A stretch of DNA of 64,000 bases from Aquimarina sp. BL5 (GTDB lineage Bacteria > Bacteroidota > Bacteroidia > Flavobacteriales > Flavobacteriaceae). Position 1 is the stretch's first letter. Each line of letters starts with the position of its first letter. The stretch lies in contig NZ_CP031963.1 in the NCBI RefSeq assembly GCF_003443675.1, positions 5,928,501 through 5,992,500 of the forward strand. Reading direction: 5' to 3'. The notes beneath the pieces are model-generated. The model ran no database searches. It was not told where the DNA came from and saw only the letters and a list, made by a program, of their open reading frames with translations. Shown in pieces: positions 9,098-18,367 of the stretch. A program made the translations under genes and the position numbers.

Positions 9098-9374
9098 TGT
9101 AAGAGAAGAAATAATGTGTTGATTAAAAGTCTATTTTATATAAGTTAACCGGAAACACTTATAAAAACTATAAATGACATAAATATCCCTCATTATTATA
9201 CTCAAAAAGGAATTTTTGGTGCTTGACACCCATAATATCCTATTAATATTTGAACAGCGTATTTTTTAAAAAGCGAATCGGAATATTATAAATAATTATT
9301 TCCTTCTACATTCGCTATCTTAGCGTATCATCCCACGGTGACAATCAATCATATTCACACATAAATCATTCATC

Positions 9375-11204
9375 ATGGCTAAAAAACGTACATGGAAATT
9401 TTGGACCTCAAGAACTTTACTTATCATTTTGGTTTTGGGATTACTTTGGCTTGTTAATCTTATCTGGTTTCGACCTTTTAATATCAATCATTTTTATGAC
9501 AAAGTATTTTTAGAACTGGCTTTAGATAGCCCTGAACTTACCACTTCGATGGGAATTCCTGTTATCTATGACTGGTCTAAGGATGAATTAGATGATATTT
9601 CTGATGCGAAGCAATGGGAAACTTTCAATAAAATGAAAGAAGACTATAAAACTTTACAAAGTTATGATTTTGAAAACCAATCAGAACCGAATCAATTGAA
9701 CACTAAGATTTTAGGATTTTATCTGGAAGGGTTAGTGGATGGTGAGCAATTTTTCTATCACGATTATCCTGTTAATCAAATGGGAGGTATACAGAGTTCA
9801 TTACCAAGCTTGATGGAAAATTCGCATAAGCTTAGAGATAAAAGCGATGCCGAAGCGTATATCACACGATTATCTCTTTTTGATACTAAGTTTGATCAAT
9901 TAATAGAGAGCTTAAAGATAAGAGAGGATAAAGGTGTTATTCCTCCAAAGTTTGTTACGGATCGTGTATTAGACGAAATGAAAGGTTTTATTGGTGAGAA
10001 AAAATCAAACATTCTATATACTAATTTCGAAACTAAAATTGACAAATTAGAAGAGCTGTCTCAAGAAGAAAAAGATACTCTAAAAAAACGAGTCGAAGAG
10101 GAAATAGAAACGACTGTTTTTGGGGCTTATAAAAAACTCATTGCGTATTTCGAACAGCTTAAAGGAAAGGCTAAAACAGATGATGGAGTTTGGAAATTAC
10201 CGGAAGGAGAAGCGTATTATAGATATCAGTTAAAGCAGCGTACCACGACAGATCTTGATCCCGAAGAAGTGCATCAAATTGGATTATCAGAAGTAGCTAG
10301 GATAAAAAGTGAAATGCAAGAAATTCTTTCTGCAGAAGGATATATTGACTCTACAAAAACGTTGGGTGCTATCATCCAGGAATTAAATAAAGAAGAACGT
10401 TTTCTTTTTCCAAATAATGATGAAGGAAGACAAATGGTACTCGATGAATATGATCGTATACTATCCGAAATTAGTGCAGGTCTTGACGATGCATTCGATA
10501 TAAGACCAAAAGCTGGTCTTGAGGTAAAACGAGTTCCGGAATTTAAAGAAGAAGGATCAGCGGGTGCATATTATAACAGACCCGCTATGGACGGTTCTCG
10601 TGGAGGTGTATTTTATGCAAACCTTAGAAACGTTCACGAATCTGTAAAATTTGGGATGAAAACACTAGCCTATCACGAAGGAGTGCCGGGGCATCATTTT
10701 CAAATTGCGATTCAATCAGAACTAGAAGGAGTTCCCATTTTTAGAACTATAGGTCTTTTTACATCCTACATAGAAGGATGGGCGTTGTATTCCGAACAAT
10801 TGGCTTGGGAGTTAGGTTTTTATAAAAATGACCCTTTTGGAAATTTAGGAAGGTTACAGGCAGAGATGTTTAGAGCGGTTCGACTTGTCGTAGATACAGG
10901 TATTCATCATAAAAAATGGACAAGAGAACAAGCAATTAATTATATGGTACAAAATACAGGGATGACCACAACAGAGGTTACTACAGAAATTGAACGATAT
11001 ATTGTTTGGCCGGGACAAGCCTGTGCATATAAGATTGGGATGCTTAAAATATTAGAACTTAGAGAAAAAGCAAAGAAAAAGCTAGGCGATCGTTTTGACT
11101 TAAGAGATTTTCACAATGCGGTTTTGAAAAACGGAGCAGTTCCCTTGGATATTTTAGAAGAGATTATTGATGCATATATTGAGAGCGTTCAAAAGAAAAA
11201 ATGA
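9375..11204 (+). CDS. DUF885 family zinc metallopeptidase-like protein
   Basis: This 609-residue protein has an N-terminal membrane anchor (about 13-31). A long helical body ends in the family's zinc motif HEGVPGHH (434-441) and the downstream glutamate in YIEGWALYSEQLA, as in M32/M3-like gluzincins. DUF885 proteins are annotated as X-Pro or carboxypeptidase-like enzymes, but substrates are largely unknown. The C-terminal WPGQACAYKIGMLKI segment is also characteristic. The length is normal for the family. The SnoaL-like gene follows after 40 bp and may share its transcript. Confidence 0.92.
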   Translation: MAKKRTWKFWTSRTLLIILVLGLLWLVNLIWFRPFNINHFYDKVFLELALDSPELTTSMGIPVIYDWSKDELDDISDAKQWETFNKMKEDYKTLQSYDFENQSEPNQLNTKILGFYLEGLVDGEQFFYHDYPVNQMGGIQSSLPSLMENSHKLRDKSDAEAYITRLSLFDTKFDQLIESLKIREDKGVIPPKFVTDRVLDEMKGFIGEKKSNILYTNFETKIDKLEELSQEEKDTLKKRVEEEIETTVFGAYKKLIAYFEQLKGKAKTDDGVWKLPEGEAYYRYQLKQRTTTDLDPEEVHQIGLSEVARIKSEMQEILSAEGYIDSTKTLGAIIQELNKEERFLFPNNDEGRQMVLDEYDRILSEISAGLDDAFDIRPKAGLEVKRVPEFKEEGSAGAYYNRPAMDGSRGGVFYANLRNVHESVKFGMKTLAYHEGVPGHHFQIAIQSELEGVPIFRTIGLFTSYIEGWALYSEQLAWELGFYKNDPFGNLGRLQAEMFRAVRLVVDTGIHHKKWTREQAINYMVQNTGMTTTEVTTEIERYIVWPGQACAYKIGMLKILELREKAKKKLGDRFDLRDFHNAVLKNGAVPLDILEEIIDAYIESVQKKK

Positions 11205-11244
11205 TAGTTTGGACTATGTGAAAAATAAATTATAATTAAAGTTT

Positions 11245-11622
11245 ATGAACCTAGCAGAAAATAAAAAGAAGGCTATCGCTTTTTATAAAATGGCATATGA
11301 AGGGAACCCTAGAGAGGCCGTGCAAAAATATCTTGGTAATCAGTATATCCAGCACAATCCTGATGTAGCTGATGGCATCGAAGGTTTCGTTTCCTATTTT
11401 GAAAGGATGCAAAAGGAGTATCCCGATAAATCAATTGAATTTGTAAGGTGCATTGCAGAGGGAAATTTGGTGTCTCTTCATACGCATCAGACTTGGCCTG
11501 GAAATGATGAATACGTTACTATGGACTTTTTTCGTTTTGATGCGCAGGGGAAAATATGCGAGCATTGGGATGCAATACAACAGATTCCAAGAAAATCAGC
11601 CAATACTAATAAAATGTATTAA
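11245..11622 (+). CDS. SnoaL-like / NTF2-fold protein
   Basis: This 125-residue protein has the NTF2-like cone fold. The N-terminal helix KKKAIAFYKMAYEGNP is followed by YIQHNPDVADG, the VSLHTHQTWPGNDEY strand pair, and FFRFDAQGKICEHWDAIQQIP, the usual end of the family. It matches predicted SnoaL-like aldol-ketol isomerase relatives, which bind small hydrophobic molecules. No specific reaction can be assigned. It lies between the DUF885 and DJ-1 genes on the same strand. Confidence 0.88.
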   Translation: MNLAENKKKAIAFYKMAYEGNPREAVQKYLGNQYIQHNPDVADGIEGFVSYFERMQKEYPDKSIEFVRCIAEGNLVSLHTHQTWPGNDEYVTMDFFRFDAQGKICEHWDAIQQIPRKSANTNKMY

Positions 11623-11669
11623 TATCAAAGAGTTGATGTCAATCTTTTAGATAACAATAAGCTGGAAAG

Positions 11670-12251
11670 ATGAGAATAGCCTATATACTTTTTGATGAAA
11701 TAACGCTTTTAGATTTTATAGGGATTTATGATCCAATAAAAAACATAAAAACAAAAAAACACATCGAACATTTAGATTGGGATTTATGTGCAACAAACAC
11801 AACCATTAAGGATAGTTTTGGGTTAGAAATTGTAGTTGATAAAATAAAACCTGATTTGTCTGATTATGATATGGTAATAGTTCCTGGAGGTTTTGGAACC
11901 AGAGCATTACAATACGATAAAGAATTTATAGATTGGTTACAAACAGCAAATGGAGTTAAGTATTTAGTTTCAATTTGTACGGGAAGTTTGTTATTAGGAG
12001 CTGCAGGATTTCTCAAAGGAAAAATGGCAACAACAAATTTTAATGAATATCAATCACTAGAGAAATATTGCGATACAGTTTTGGATAGTAGAATTGTAGA
12101 TGATAATAATGTAATTACAGCTGGAGCAGTAGCTTCATCCTTAGATCTTGGATTGTACATATGTAAAAAGTTGATTGGAGATGAGAAAGCTGAAGATATA
12201 AGAAAAGTAATGGATTATCATCCAAAAGAATTCAAAATTACAATACATTAG
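11670..12251 (+). CDS. DJ-1/PfpI family protein
   Basis: This 193-residue protein belongs to the class I glutamine amidotransferase-like DJ-1/PfpI superfamily. VIVPGGFG (70-77) precedes the nucleophile elbow SICTGSLLLGAAG with C103, followed by the AVASSLDLGLYI stretch typical of the transcriptional-regulator-like (ThiJ, isonitrile-hydratase-like) subgroup. No AraC-type DNA-binding domain is attached. Possible roles are glyoxalase III-like, isonitrile hydratase or protein repair; sequence alone does not decide. Confidence 0.88.
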   Translation: MRIAYILFDEITLLDFIGIYDPIKNIKTKKHIEHLDWDLCATNTTIKDSFGLEIVVDKIKPDLSDYDMVIVPGGFGTRALQYDKEFIDWLQTANGVKYLVSICTGSLLLGAAGFLKGKMATTNFNEYQSLEKYCDTVLDSRIVDDNNVITAGAVASSLDLGLYICKKLIGDEKAEDIRKVMDYHPKEFKITIH

Positions 12252-12304
12252 CGAATAATAATTTGATAAGATTCTTTGCACCAAAAAAAACACAAATTAC
12301 ATAT

Positions 12305-13072
12305 ATGGCTAAATTACCAAAACAGTATCAATTTTTAGATGTATCCGATTATGGGAGATCTCCAGGACATTGGATCGCTGATTCATTGAAAAATACGAGA
12401 TTGACACCCATTCATGTGACTACTTTGTTTATTGTTTCAGGTATTATGGCAATTGTTTGTATGTTATATTCATATAATGCTGCAGCCGCACTTTTCTTGA
12501 TTTTAAAGTCTATTTTGGATGCTGCAGATGGTGAATTGGCAAGAATAAAATGCACGCCTTCTTATACAGGTCGTTATTATGATTCCATAGCTGATATTAT
12601 TTTAAACTTTTTATTTTTACTTACGTTTTGGTATATCACAGATAGTTCTATTATTCTTATGTTATTCGCCTTTATTGGAATTCAATTACAAGGAACAGTT
12701 TATAATTATTATTATGTGATCTTAAGAAATACTGTAAAAGGAGATGCTACTAGTAGAGTATTTGAAGATACAGCGCCTACAGCAATGGAAGGAGAGAAAC
12801 AACGTACGGTAAATATCTTTTATAGAATTTATGATATCCTTTATATAGTTTTTGATAAAACAATATACTTTCTTGATAAGGATGCAAATAATAGCAAGCC
12901 TTTTCCAAAATGGTTTATGACATTGATATCTGTTTTTGGTCTTGGGTTTCAGTTATTGTTTATGGCAATAATGCTATTACTTGATTTAGAAAAATACGTA
13001 ATACCTTTTTTTATAGGATACTCGATTTTAATACTTGTTTTCATTGGGATTCGAAGATTTGTTTTGAAATGA
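12305..13072 (+). CDS. CDP-alcohol phosphatidyltransferase family protein
   Basis: This 255-residue membrane enzyme carries the complete family signature in DAADGELARIKCTPSYTG plus RYYDSIADI, i.e. DG(x)2AR(x)8G(x)3D(x)3D, which binds the metal and CDP-alcohol. Several transmembrane helices follow. It should join a CDP-activated lipid to an alcohol, or the reverse, at the inner membrane; the acceptor is unknown. A TTG at 12263 is open in frame, but the ATG at 12305 (MAKLPKQYQFLDVSDYG) looks like the natural start. Confidence 0.88.
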   Translation: MAKLPKQYQFLDVSDYGRSPGHWIADSLKNTRLTPIHVTTLFIVSGIMAIVCMLYSYNAAAALFLILKSILDAADGELARIKCTPSYTGRYYDSIADIILNFLFLLTFWYITDSSIILMLFAFIGIQLQGTVYNYYYVILRNTVKGDATSRVFEDTAPTAMEGEKQRTVNIFYRIYDILYIVFDKTIYFLDKDANNSKPFPKWFMTLISVFGLGFQLLFMAIMLLLDLEKYVIPFFIGYSILILVFIGIRRFVLK

Positions 13073-13129
13073 ATATTATCTTTTGAAGAGGAGTACTTAC
13101 TCGTTTTTATAACAAATAAAATAGCTACC

Positions 13130-13867
13130 TTGATTAAATATCTAACATTTTCTGATTTAGATGATCGTCTTATAGGTCAATACAGAAACGGAATAAACTT
13201 GGCCTTCCCTGATGTTATTCTAAATTCTCAAGTCACTAAAAAGTATTGGAGTAGGCTAGAGAAGTACTTTCCGCAGACCCAATTATTCATAGTGAGTGAC
13301 GATAATAATTTAATCGGTTTTATGAATGCGATACCATTATTTTGGGATCAACCATTAAGTGAATTGCCTAATGAAGGATGGGATTGGCTATTGAAAAAGG
13401 GAATCAATGATTTCGAAAATGAAATAGAGCCAAATAGCTTGGGAGGGTTGCAAATTATAGTTGCTAAGGGCTATCTCAGAAAAGGATATAGTAAGTTATT
13501 AATTGAAAATGGTAAAAAAGTTAAAGAAAATTTAGGGTTTAAGAATTTTATAATTCCCATACGACCTATTCTAAAATATAAGTATCCTGAGATGAAGATG
13601 AAGGATTATATGAATTTAAAGGAGAATGGTGAAATTATGGATCCTTGGATAAGAACTCATATGAAAAGTGGAGCAGAGATTATTAAGGTTTGTGAAAACT
13701 CTATGAATATAATCGGTGATATTAATTTCTGGGAAGGCCTATTGAAGAAAGAAATCAATAGATCAGGCGGATACAGAGTACAGGAAGCTCTGAATTTAGT
13801 GACTATCAATATAGAAGATGATTTCGGAGAATATAGAGAAGAAAATATTTGGATCAGTTATATGTAG
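13130..13867 (+). CDS. Probable GNAT-like N-acetyltransferase
   Basis: This 245-residue soluble protein uses a TTG start, with no ATG until far downstream. It shows the order of an acetyltransferase fold: LFIVSDDNNLIGFMNAIP as strands 2-4, then LQIIVAKGYLRKGYSKLLIENGKK. The second stretch fits the beta4 strand and the R/Q-x-x-G-x-G/A acetyl-CoA loop (here LRKGYS). The substrate is unknown and the match is moderate. The gene ends before a strong bidirectional terminator. Confidence 0.6.
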   Translation: MIKYLTFSDLDDRLIGQYRNGINLAFPDVILNSQVTKKYWSRLEKYFPQTQLFIVSDDNNLIGFMNAIPLFWDQPLSELPNEGWDWLLKKGINDFENEIEPNSLGGLQIIVAKGYLRKGYSKLLIENGKKVKENLGFKNFIIPIRPILKYKYPEMKMKDYMNLKENGEIMDPWIRTHMKSGAEIIKVCENSMNIIGDINFWEGLLKKEINRSGGYRVQEALNLVTINIEDDFGEYREENIWISYM

Positions 13868-13896
13868 ATTTACTTTAATACTAAAACTTAGAATCT

Positions 13897-13932
13897 AAAA
13901 AGAGCATTATCATTGTTGATAATGCTCTTTTT
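13897..13932. terminator. Bidirectional intrinsic terminator
   Basis: Perfect 16-bp stem: AAAAAGAGCATTATCA (13897-13912), TTGT loop, complementary arm 13917-13932. A and T runs on the two sides serve both converging genes. Confidence 0.95.
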
Positions 13933-13951
13933 AATTAGTATAATTTAAAGC

Positions 13952-16015
13952 TTATTTGATCACTAATTTCTTAGTAACTGATGTGCCATTTTGATCTAAT
14001 TTCACGATATAAATACCAGTATTTAGATCTGATACATTTAAACGAGTATCATTTAAAGTTTTAGAAATAACTTGTTTCCCTAACATATCAAAAATGCTAA
14101 CATTAACAGTAGTATTTGATTTTGTAGTAATATTTACAAAACCTGTATTTGTTGGGTTAGGAGATATAGCGAAGTTATTTGTAGGTTCATCAAATGAATC
14201 AACCGATAGTGTACTTGCATTATCATTAGCAGCACCAGGAGTACCTAGATCACCACTACCAAATGAAGTAATAGCTTCGGCCCAATTAGCACCATCATCA
14301 TTAGCGGTACTATTTAAATCGTTAATGGATAATTCCATACTCGCTCCTGTAGGATCAGGAAACGTAGCGCCATTATCCCAAATAACCTGATCTATAATTG
14401 TAGAACTACATTCTATAATAAGCCCATCTGTGGAATTTCCTAGAGAAACTACATCATAAGTATAATCCGGTGTAATTCCTCCATTTGGAGTTGCTTCATT
14501 AGCTAACAACACATATCCCATTGCTGGAACAACTACTGATGATGCTATAACATGTGTTTCTGTAGTAGAAGTTTCATCTTTAATGATCCAACTTTGTATA
14601 TCAATTGGACTTCCTGTGGTATTATATAGCTCAAAATATTCTCCATTAGGATCATTTCCAGCAGCTGATGGGTTTTGCATCACTTCTGTAATGATAATAT
14701 CACCAACGTTTGCACATGTCGCAACCGGAGATACTGTACCACTTAATCCAATGGTTTCATCCATTGCTACGCCAGTTGAAGATACTGTAATGTCTCCTGT
14801 ATATGAATTAGCAGTAAGACCAGATACCATTCTTACGAAAATTTCAGTATTATTTACAGTTCCCGTAGTTGGCATAATAGAAACAGAAGATCCAAAACCA
14901 GTTCCTGTAGTTAGCGAAACTTCAAAATTCATTGGTGCAGTTACAGTAATGTCATTAGTAAGGAATAAACCTTCTACATTAAAACTGTCTTCAGCAGAAG
15001 GACCTGCTCCTTCAAAATATGAAAAATCACCAATAAATCCAGTAATTGTAAATTGAGGATCAGCCGGAGAAACAGTTCCGCTTAATGCCACAGTTTGATC
15101 AGCGGCTCCTGTAGATGATGCAGTAGCATCTCCCATATAAGAATTAGATGTTAAACCAGCCGCTAAACGTACAAAAATTGTAGTAGTTGCGATTGTTCCC
15201 ATGTTAGGAGTAATTGCAACGGAAGATCCAAAACCAGTTCCTGTAGTTAGTGATACTTCAAAATTCATTGGAGCAGTTACTGTAAGATCTGTGGTTAAGT
15301 TTAAAGCAGAAACTGTAAACGTACCCTCATTAGAAGGACCATTTGCTTCAAAATAATCTAACCCTGAAACTGCACCACCAACATTTATTGTAGGTGTTGT
15401 AGACACAGTAGTTGTATATGTACCGATACCACCGATAAGTGTTTCAAATGTATCTGCGCCACCTTGACAAGTTCCAAGATTGTTTAAAGTTCTTACTCCA
15501 GGTATCGTCCAGTTTACTTCTATAAAGCCAGCATCAGGCCCTGTTCCATCAACTCGTTTAGCATAAGAATCCGCATATTCCCAAGTAGCACCAGTTCCAT
15601 CTGTACCATCTACACCGTATTGATCTACCGTTGCACCAGAACTATTTAATATAATTCTAACTCTATCATCTCCATTAAGGTTTATAGTATTAGAGGTAAT
15701 AATATTAGCAGTAGCCAATGAGGGGAATTCTGAAGTAATACTAGTTGCGCTTCCCGTAGTAGTGATATAAACAAACCCGTCTGTTACTGTTCCAAGTCCA
15801 GAAAGATCCTGAGTGTTTCCCCAAGTTGTACCAGCATTAATTTGATTTTCTAAAGAGTATAAAGAAAAATCAACCATTCCGTCAGCATAAATCTCTAATA
15901 ATTTCGGATTTCCTCCAGAACAATCTCCATCCACAATAGCAGTTATTATGGGGTTTTGACCATAAGAAGCTAAAGAGAGTGTAATAGTAAAAAGTAAAAA
16001 ATAAAGTTTTTTCAT
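13952..16015 (-). CDS. Lamin-tail-domain T9SS cargo protein with Ig-like repeats
   Basis: This 687-residue secreted protein has a signal peptide (1-19, SYGQ). An N-terminal lamin-tail-like domain (PKLLEIYADGMVDFSLYSL) comes first. Two beta-sandwich repeats of 112 residues follow, sharing TVTAPMNFEVSLTTGTGFGS; the DNA copies near 14921 and 15257 are nearly alike. A canonical LTD domain comes next (IITEVMQNPSAAGNDPNGEYFELYNT). The C-terminus is a T9SS type A sorting domain (FAISPNPTNTGFVNI, FDMLGKQV, LNTGIYIVKL). LTD domains occur in surface nucleases and adhesins, but no nuclease domain is present here, so an adhesive or structural surface role is inferred. Confidence 0.9.
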   Translation of the reverse strand: MKKLYFLLFTITLSLASYGQNPIITAIVDGDCSGGNPKLLEIYADGMVDFSLYSLENQINAGTTWGNTQDLSGLGTVTDGFVYITTTGSATSITSEFPSLATANIITSNTINLNGDDRVRIILNSSGATVDQYGVDGTDGTGATWEYADSYAKRVDGTGPDAGFIEVNWTIPGVRTLNNLGTCQGGADTFETLIGGIGTYTTTVSTTPTINVGGAVSGLDYFEANGPSNEGTFTVSALNLTTDLTVTAPMNFEVSLTTGTGFGSSVAITPNMGTIATTTIFVRLAAGLTSNSYMGDATASSTGAADQTVALSGTVSPADPQFTITGFIGDFSYFEGAGPSAEDSFNVEGLFLTNDITVTAPMNFEVSLTTGTGFGSSVSIMPTTGTVNNTEIFVRMVSGLTANSYTGDITVSSTGVAMDETIGLSGTVSPVATCANVGDIIITEVMQNPSAAGNDPNGEYFELYNTTGSPIDIQSWIIKDETSTTETHVIASSVVVPAMGYVLLANEATPNGGITPDYTYDVVSLGNSTDGLIIECSSTIIDQVIWDNGATFPDPTGASMELSINDLNSTANDDGANWAEAITSFGSGDLGTPGAANDNASTLSVDSFDEPTNNFAISPNPTNTGFVNITTKSNTTVNVSIFDMLGKQVISKTLNDTRLNVSDLNTGIYIVKLDQNGTSVTKKLVIK

Positions 16016-16467
16016 AATAGTAATTATAATTGAGTGAAAATTGAGCGTTAAATATACGAAGAAATAAGAAGGGTAAAACCATAGGTTTTAGTAATTTATC
16101 AACCTTAATTATTACGTAACAATAATTTTACTTTTGTAAGCTAAAGTTAATAGTTTATTCGGAAGAAACATCGATTGCTAAGGAAACACCTTAAAAATAA
16201 TTAATTGACTTAATTGATGTAAAAAGGCATTAAAATTATTCTTAGAAACCACCAATTGGTAATCCATTAATATCTTGCACTGAAATAATGAATTCATTGA
16301 TAAACTTTAGACAGATAATGGTATTAACTGATGTAACTGAGGGGCAGGTTCTGTAGTGTCATCAATTTACGAATAACCATCAAAAGGCGTAAAGATACAT
16401 GTTAAGGGCCTAATTTTTAATACTCTATTTTTATTGGTAATAATGATAAAGACACCAAATTATCTCA
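16016..16467. other. Intergenic gap with no gene seen
   Basis: The region is 452 bp between two minus-strand genes. A lone TACTTTTG box at 16129-16136 on the plus strand resembles a -7 element but leads to no plus-strand gene. There is no ORF of note and no strong hairpin. It may hold promoter sequences for the lamin-tail gene or a decayed remnant; I cannot say. Confidence 0.4.
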
Positions 16468-17172
16468 TTACGAGTTCAGAAAAGCAATACTATGAACAGC
16501 AACAATAGCAGCAGTTTCTGTTCTCAGTCTAGTTTCTCCTAAAGTAACTGGTTTATAACCAGTTTTTATTGCCTTTTCAATCTCTTTAGTAGAAAAATCA
16601 CCTTCAGGACCAATTAATATGGTAGTACTGTTTTTTAGGATCAATATATCTTTTAATGATTGCTTTTTTGTTTCCTCACAATGTGCCATAAGCAATTGAT
16701 CCTTGTTTTCTTTTTGAATAAAATCCGAAAATGAAATGGCAGGATTCAATTTTGGTAAATAATTTTGTAAAGACTGTTTCATTGCACTTTGTAAAATACG
16801 TTCAAAACGTTCTAGTTTTACAACTTTTCTCTCACTATGATCACAAATGATTGGTGTGATTTCATCAATTCCAATTTCGGTGGCTTTTTCCAAAAACCAT
16901 TCATATCGATCGTTCATTTTAGTTGGTGCAACTGCAAGATGTAATCGATAGTTTTTAGGAGTTTTGAGTTCTTTATGTTCTAGTTGTATAATACATTTAT
17001 TAGGGCTAGAAAAAGTTATTACTCCTTTGCAAAGTAACCCTGATCCATTTGTGATCTGCAGAGTGTCACCTTCCTTTTTTCGTAATACTTTAGAAATATG
17101 TTTACTTTCTTCTCTAGAGAACTCGAATTCATCAATAGTTTCTGTAATATCTTTGCTATAGAATAATTGCAT
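16468..17172 (-). CDS. rsmE: 16S rRNA (uracil1498-N3)-methyltransferase
   Basis: This 234-residue SPOUT enzyme methylates N3 of U1498 in the 16S rRNA of the 30S subunit. The N-terminal PUA-like domain includes HISKVLRKKEGD. The knot carries LIGPEGDFS (187-195) and LGETRLRTETAA (211-222), both diagnostic of RsmE. The mid-protein KATEIGIDEITPI segment is also family-typical. Length is normal. It lies 91 bp downstream of tsaD on the same strand. Confidence 0.96.
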   Translation of the reverse strand: MQLFYSKDITETIDEFEFSREESKHISKVLRKKEGDTLQITNGSGLLCKGVITFSSPNKCIIQLEHKELKTPKNYRLHLAVAPTKMNDRYEWFLEKATEIGIDEITPIICDHSERKVVKLERFERILQSAMKQSLQNYLPKLNPAISFSDFIQKENKDQLLMAHCEETKKQSLKDILILKNSTTILIGPEGDFSTKEIEKAIKTGYKPVTLGETRLRTETAAIVAVHSIAFLNS

Positions 17173-17263
17173 ATTATAATAGACGATTACTAATTGTATA
17201 TTGGATTAAAACTAGTTAAGTAGTATCATTTCAGTTTTCTGCTACTTAATACTTACTACTAAA

Positions 17264-18286
17264 TTAAAACTTAATTCTGGCCTTGGCCACAACACTCATA
17301 TCAGTAAAATCTTTTTTAAGATATTTTAGATACCCAACGATCCCGATCATGGCGGCATTATCCGTGGTGTATTCAAATTTTGGTACAAAAGTCTTCCAAC
17401 CATATTTATGTTCTCCTTCTTTCAATGCTTTTCGGATCCCAGAGTTGGCAGAAACACCACCACCAATGGCAATAGATTTTATTCCAGTCTCTTTGGATGC
17501 TTTTTTTAGCTTATCAATTAAGATATTAATAATTGTATATTGAATAGATGCACAAACATCTTCTAGGTTTTCATTAATAAAATTAGGATTTTCCTTTACC
17601 TGCTTTTGAACAAAATATAACACTCCAGTTTTAAGTCCGCTAAAACTAAAATTCAATCCATCAACACGTGGTTTTGTGAATGGAAATGCCTTAGGGTTTC
17701 CGGATTGTGCATATTTATCGACTAAAGGTCCACCAGGATAAGGAAGGCCTAATATTTTTGCACTTTTATCAAAGGCTTCTCCTACGGCATCATCGATAGT
17801 TTCTCCAATAATTTCCATATCAAAATGGTCATTGACTTTTACGATCTGGGTGTGACCACCGCTAATCGTCAAAGCAAGGAATGGAAAATCAGGTTTTTCA
17901 AATTCGTCTTCATCTATAAAATGTGCCAGAATATGTGCCTGCATGTGATTAACATCAATTAGAGGAATGTCCAATGCTAATGCTAATGACTTGGCAAATG
18001 AAGTACCAACGAGCAAAGATCCCATTAAACCAGGACCGCTTGTAAAGGCAATAGCACTTAGGTCAGAGGTGTCAATATTCGCTTGTTTTATAGCTTGATC
18101 AATTACAGGGACAATGTTTTGTTGATGTGCTCTAGAAGCTAATTCAGGAACTACTCCGCCGTATTGTTCGTGAATTTTTTGGGTGGCTACAACATTTGAT
18201 AATACTCTACCGTTGCATAATATGGAGGCAGAGGTATCATCGCAAGAAGATTCAATACCTAAGATGTATACATTTTGTGAGCTCAT
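17264..18286 (-). CDS. tsaD: tRNA N6-adenosine threonylcarbamoyltransferase
   Basis: This 340-residue ASKHA-fold protein forms t6A37 in ANN-decoding tRNAs by transferring the threonylcarbamoyl group. Visible hallmarks are IESSCDDTSA (11-20), VVPELASRAH, GPGLMGSLLVG, and metal ligands H114 and H118 in HMQAHILAH. NFSFSGLKTG, AIGGGVSANSGIR and the C-terminal TDNAAMIG follow. A -7-like box lies upstream on the minus strand (18325-18332). It is divergent from tamB, with 81 bp between the two starts. Confidence 0.97.
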   Translation of the reverse strand: MSSQNVYILGIESSCDDTSASILCNGRVLSNVVATQKIHEQYGGVVPELASRAHQQNIVPVIDQAIKQANIDTSDLSAIAFTSGPGLMGSLLVGTSFAKSLALALDIPLIDVNHMQAHILAHFIDEDEFEKPDFPFLALTISGGHTQIVKVNDHFDMEIIGETIDDAVGEAFDKSAKILGLPYPGGPLVDKYAQSGNPKAFPFTKPRVDGLNFSFSGLKTGVLYFVQKQVKENPNFINENLEDVCASIQYTIINILIDKLKKASKETGIKSIAIGGGVSANSGIRKALKEGEHKYGWKTFVPKFEYTTDNAAMIGIVGYLKYLKKDFTDMSVVAKARIKF

Positions 18287-18324
18287 TATGAGGAAAAGGG
18301 CATAGAAATTGTTAATATTGTCTG

Positions 18325-18352
18325 CAAAGTTAAAACAATAAAACGTATCAAA
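18325..18352 (-). promoter_or_regulatory. Probable Bacteroidota-type promoter for tsaD
   Basis: On the minus strand, a TTTG (18349-18352) is followed after 16 bases by TAACTTTG (18325-18332). The latter matches the TAnnTTTG -7 consensus exactly and ends 38 bp before the tsaD start codon. The spacer is a little shorter than the usual 17-23. Confidence 0.55.
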
Positions 18353-18367
18353 AAATTCGGGAAAATA

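Noticed and set aside
13952..16015. Extracellular nuclease
   Set aside because: LTD domains often accompany nucleases, but no nuclease domain or catalytic motif is seen.
16129..16136. Promoter for an unannotated plus-strand gene
   Set aside because: The TACTTTTG box leads to no open frame of useful length before the opposing rsmE gene.
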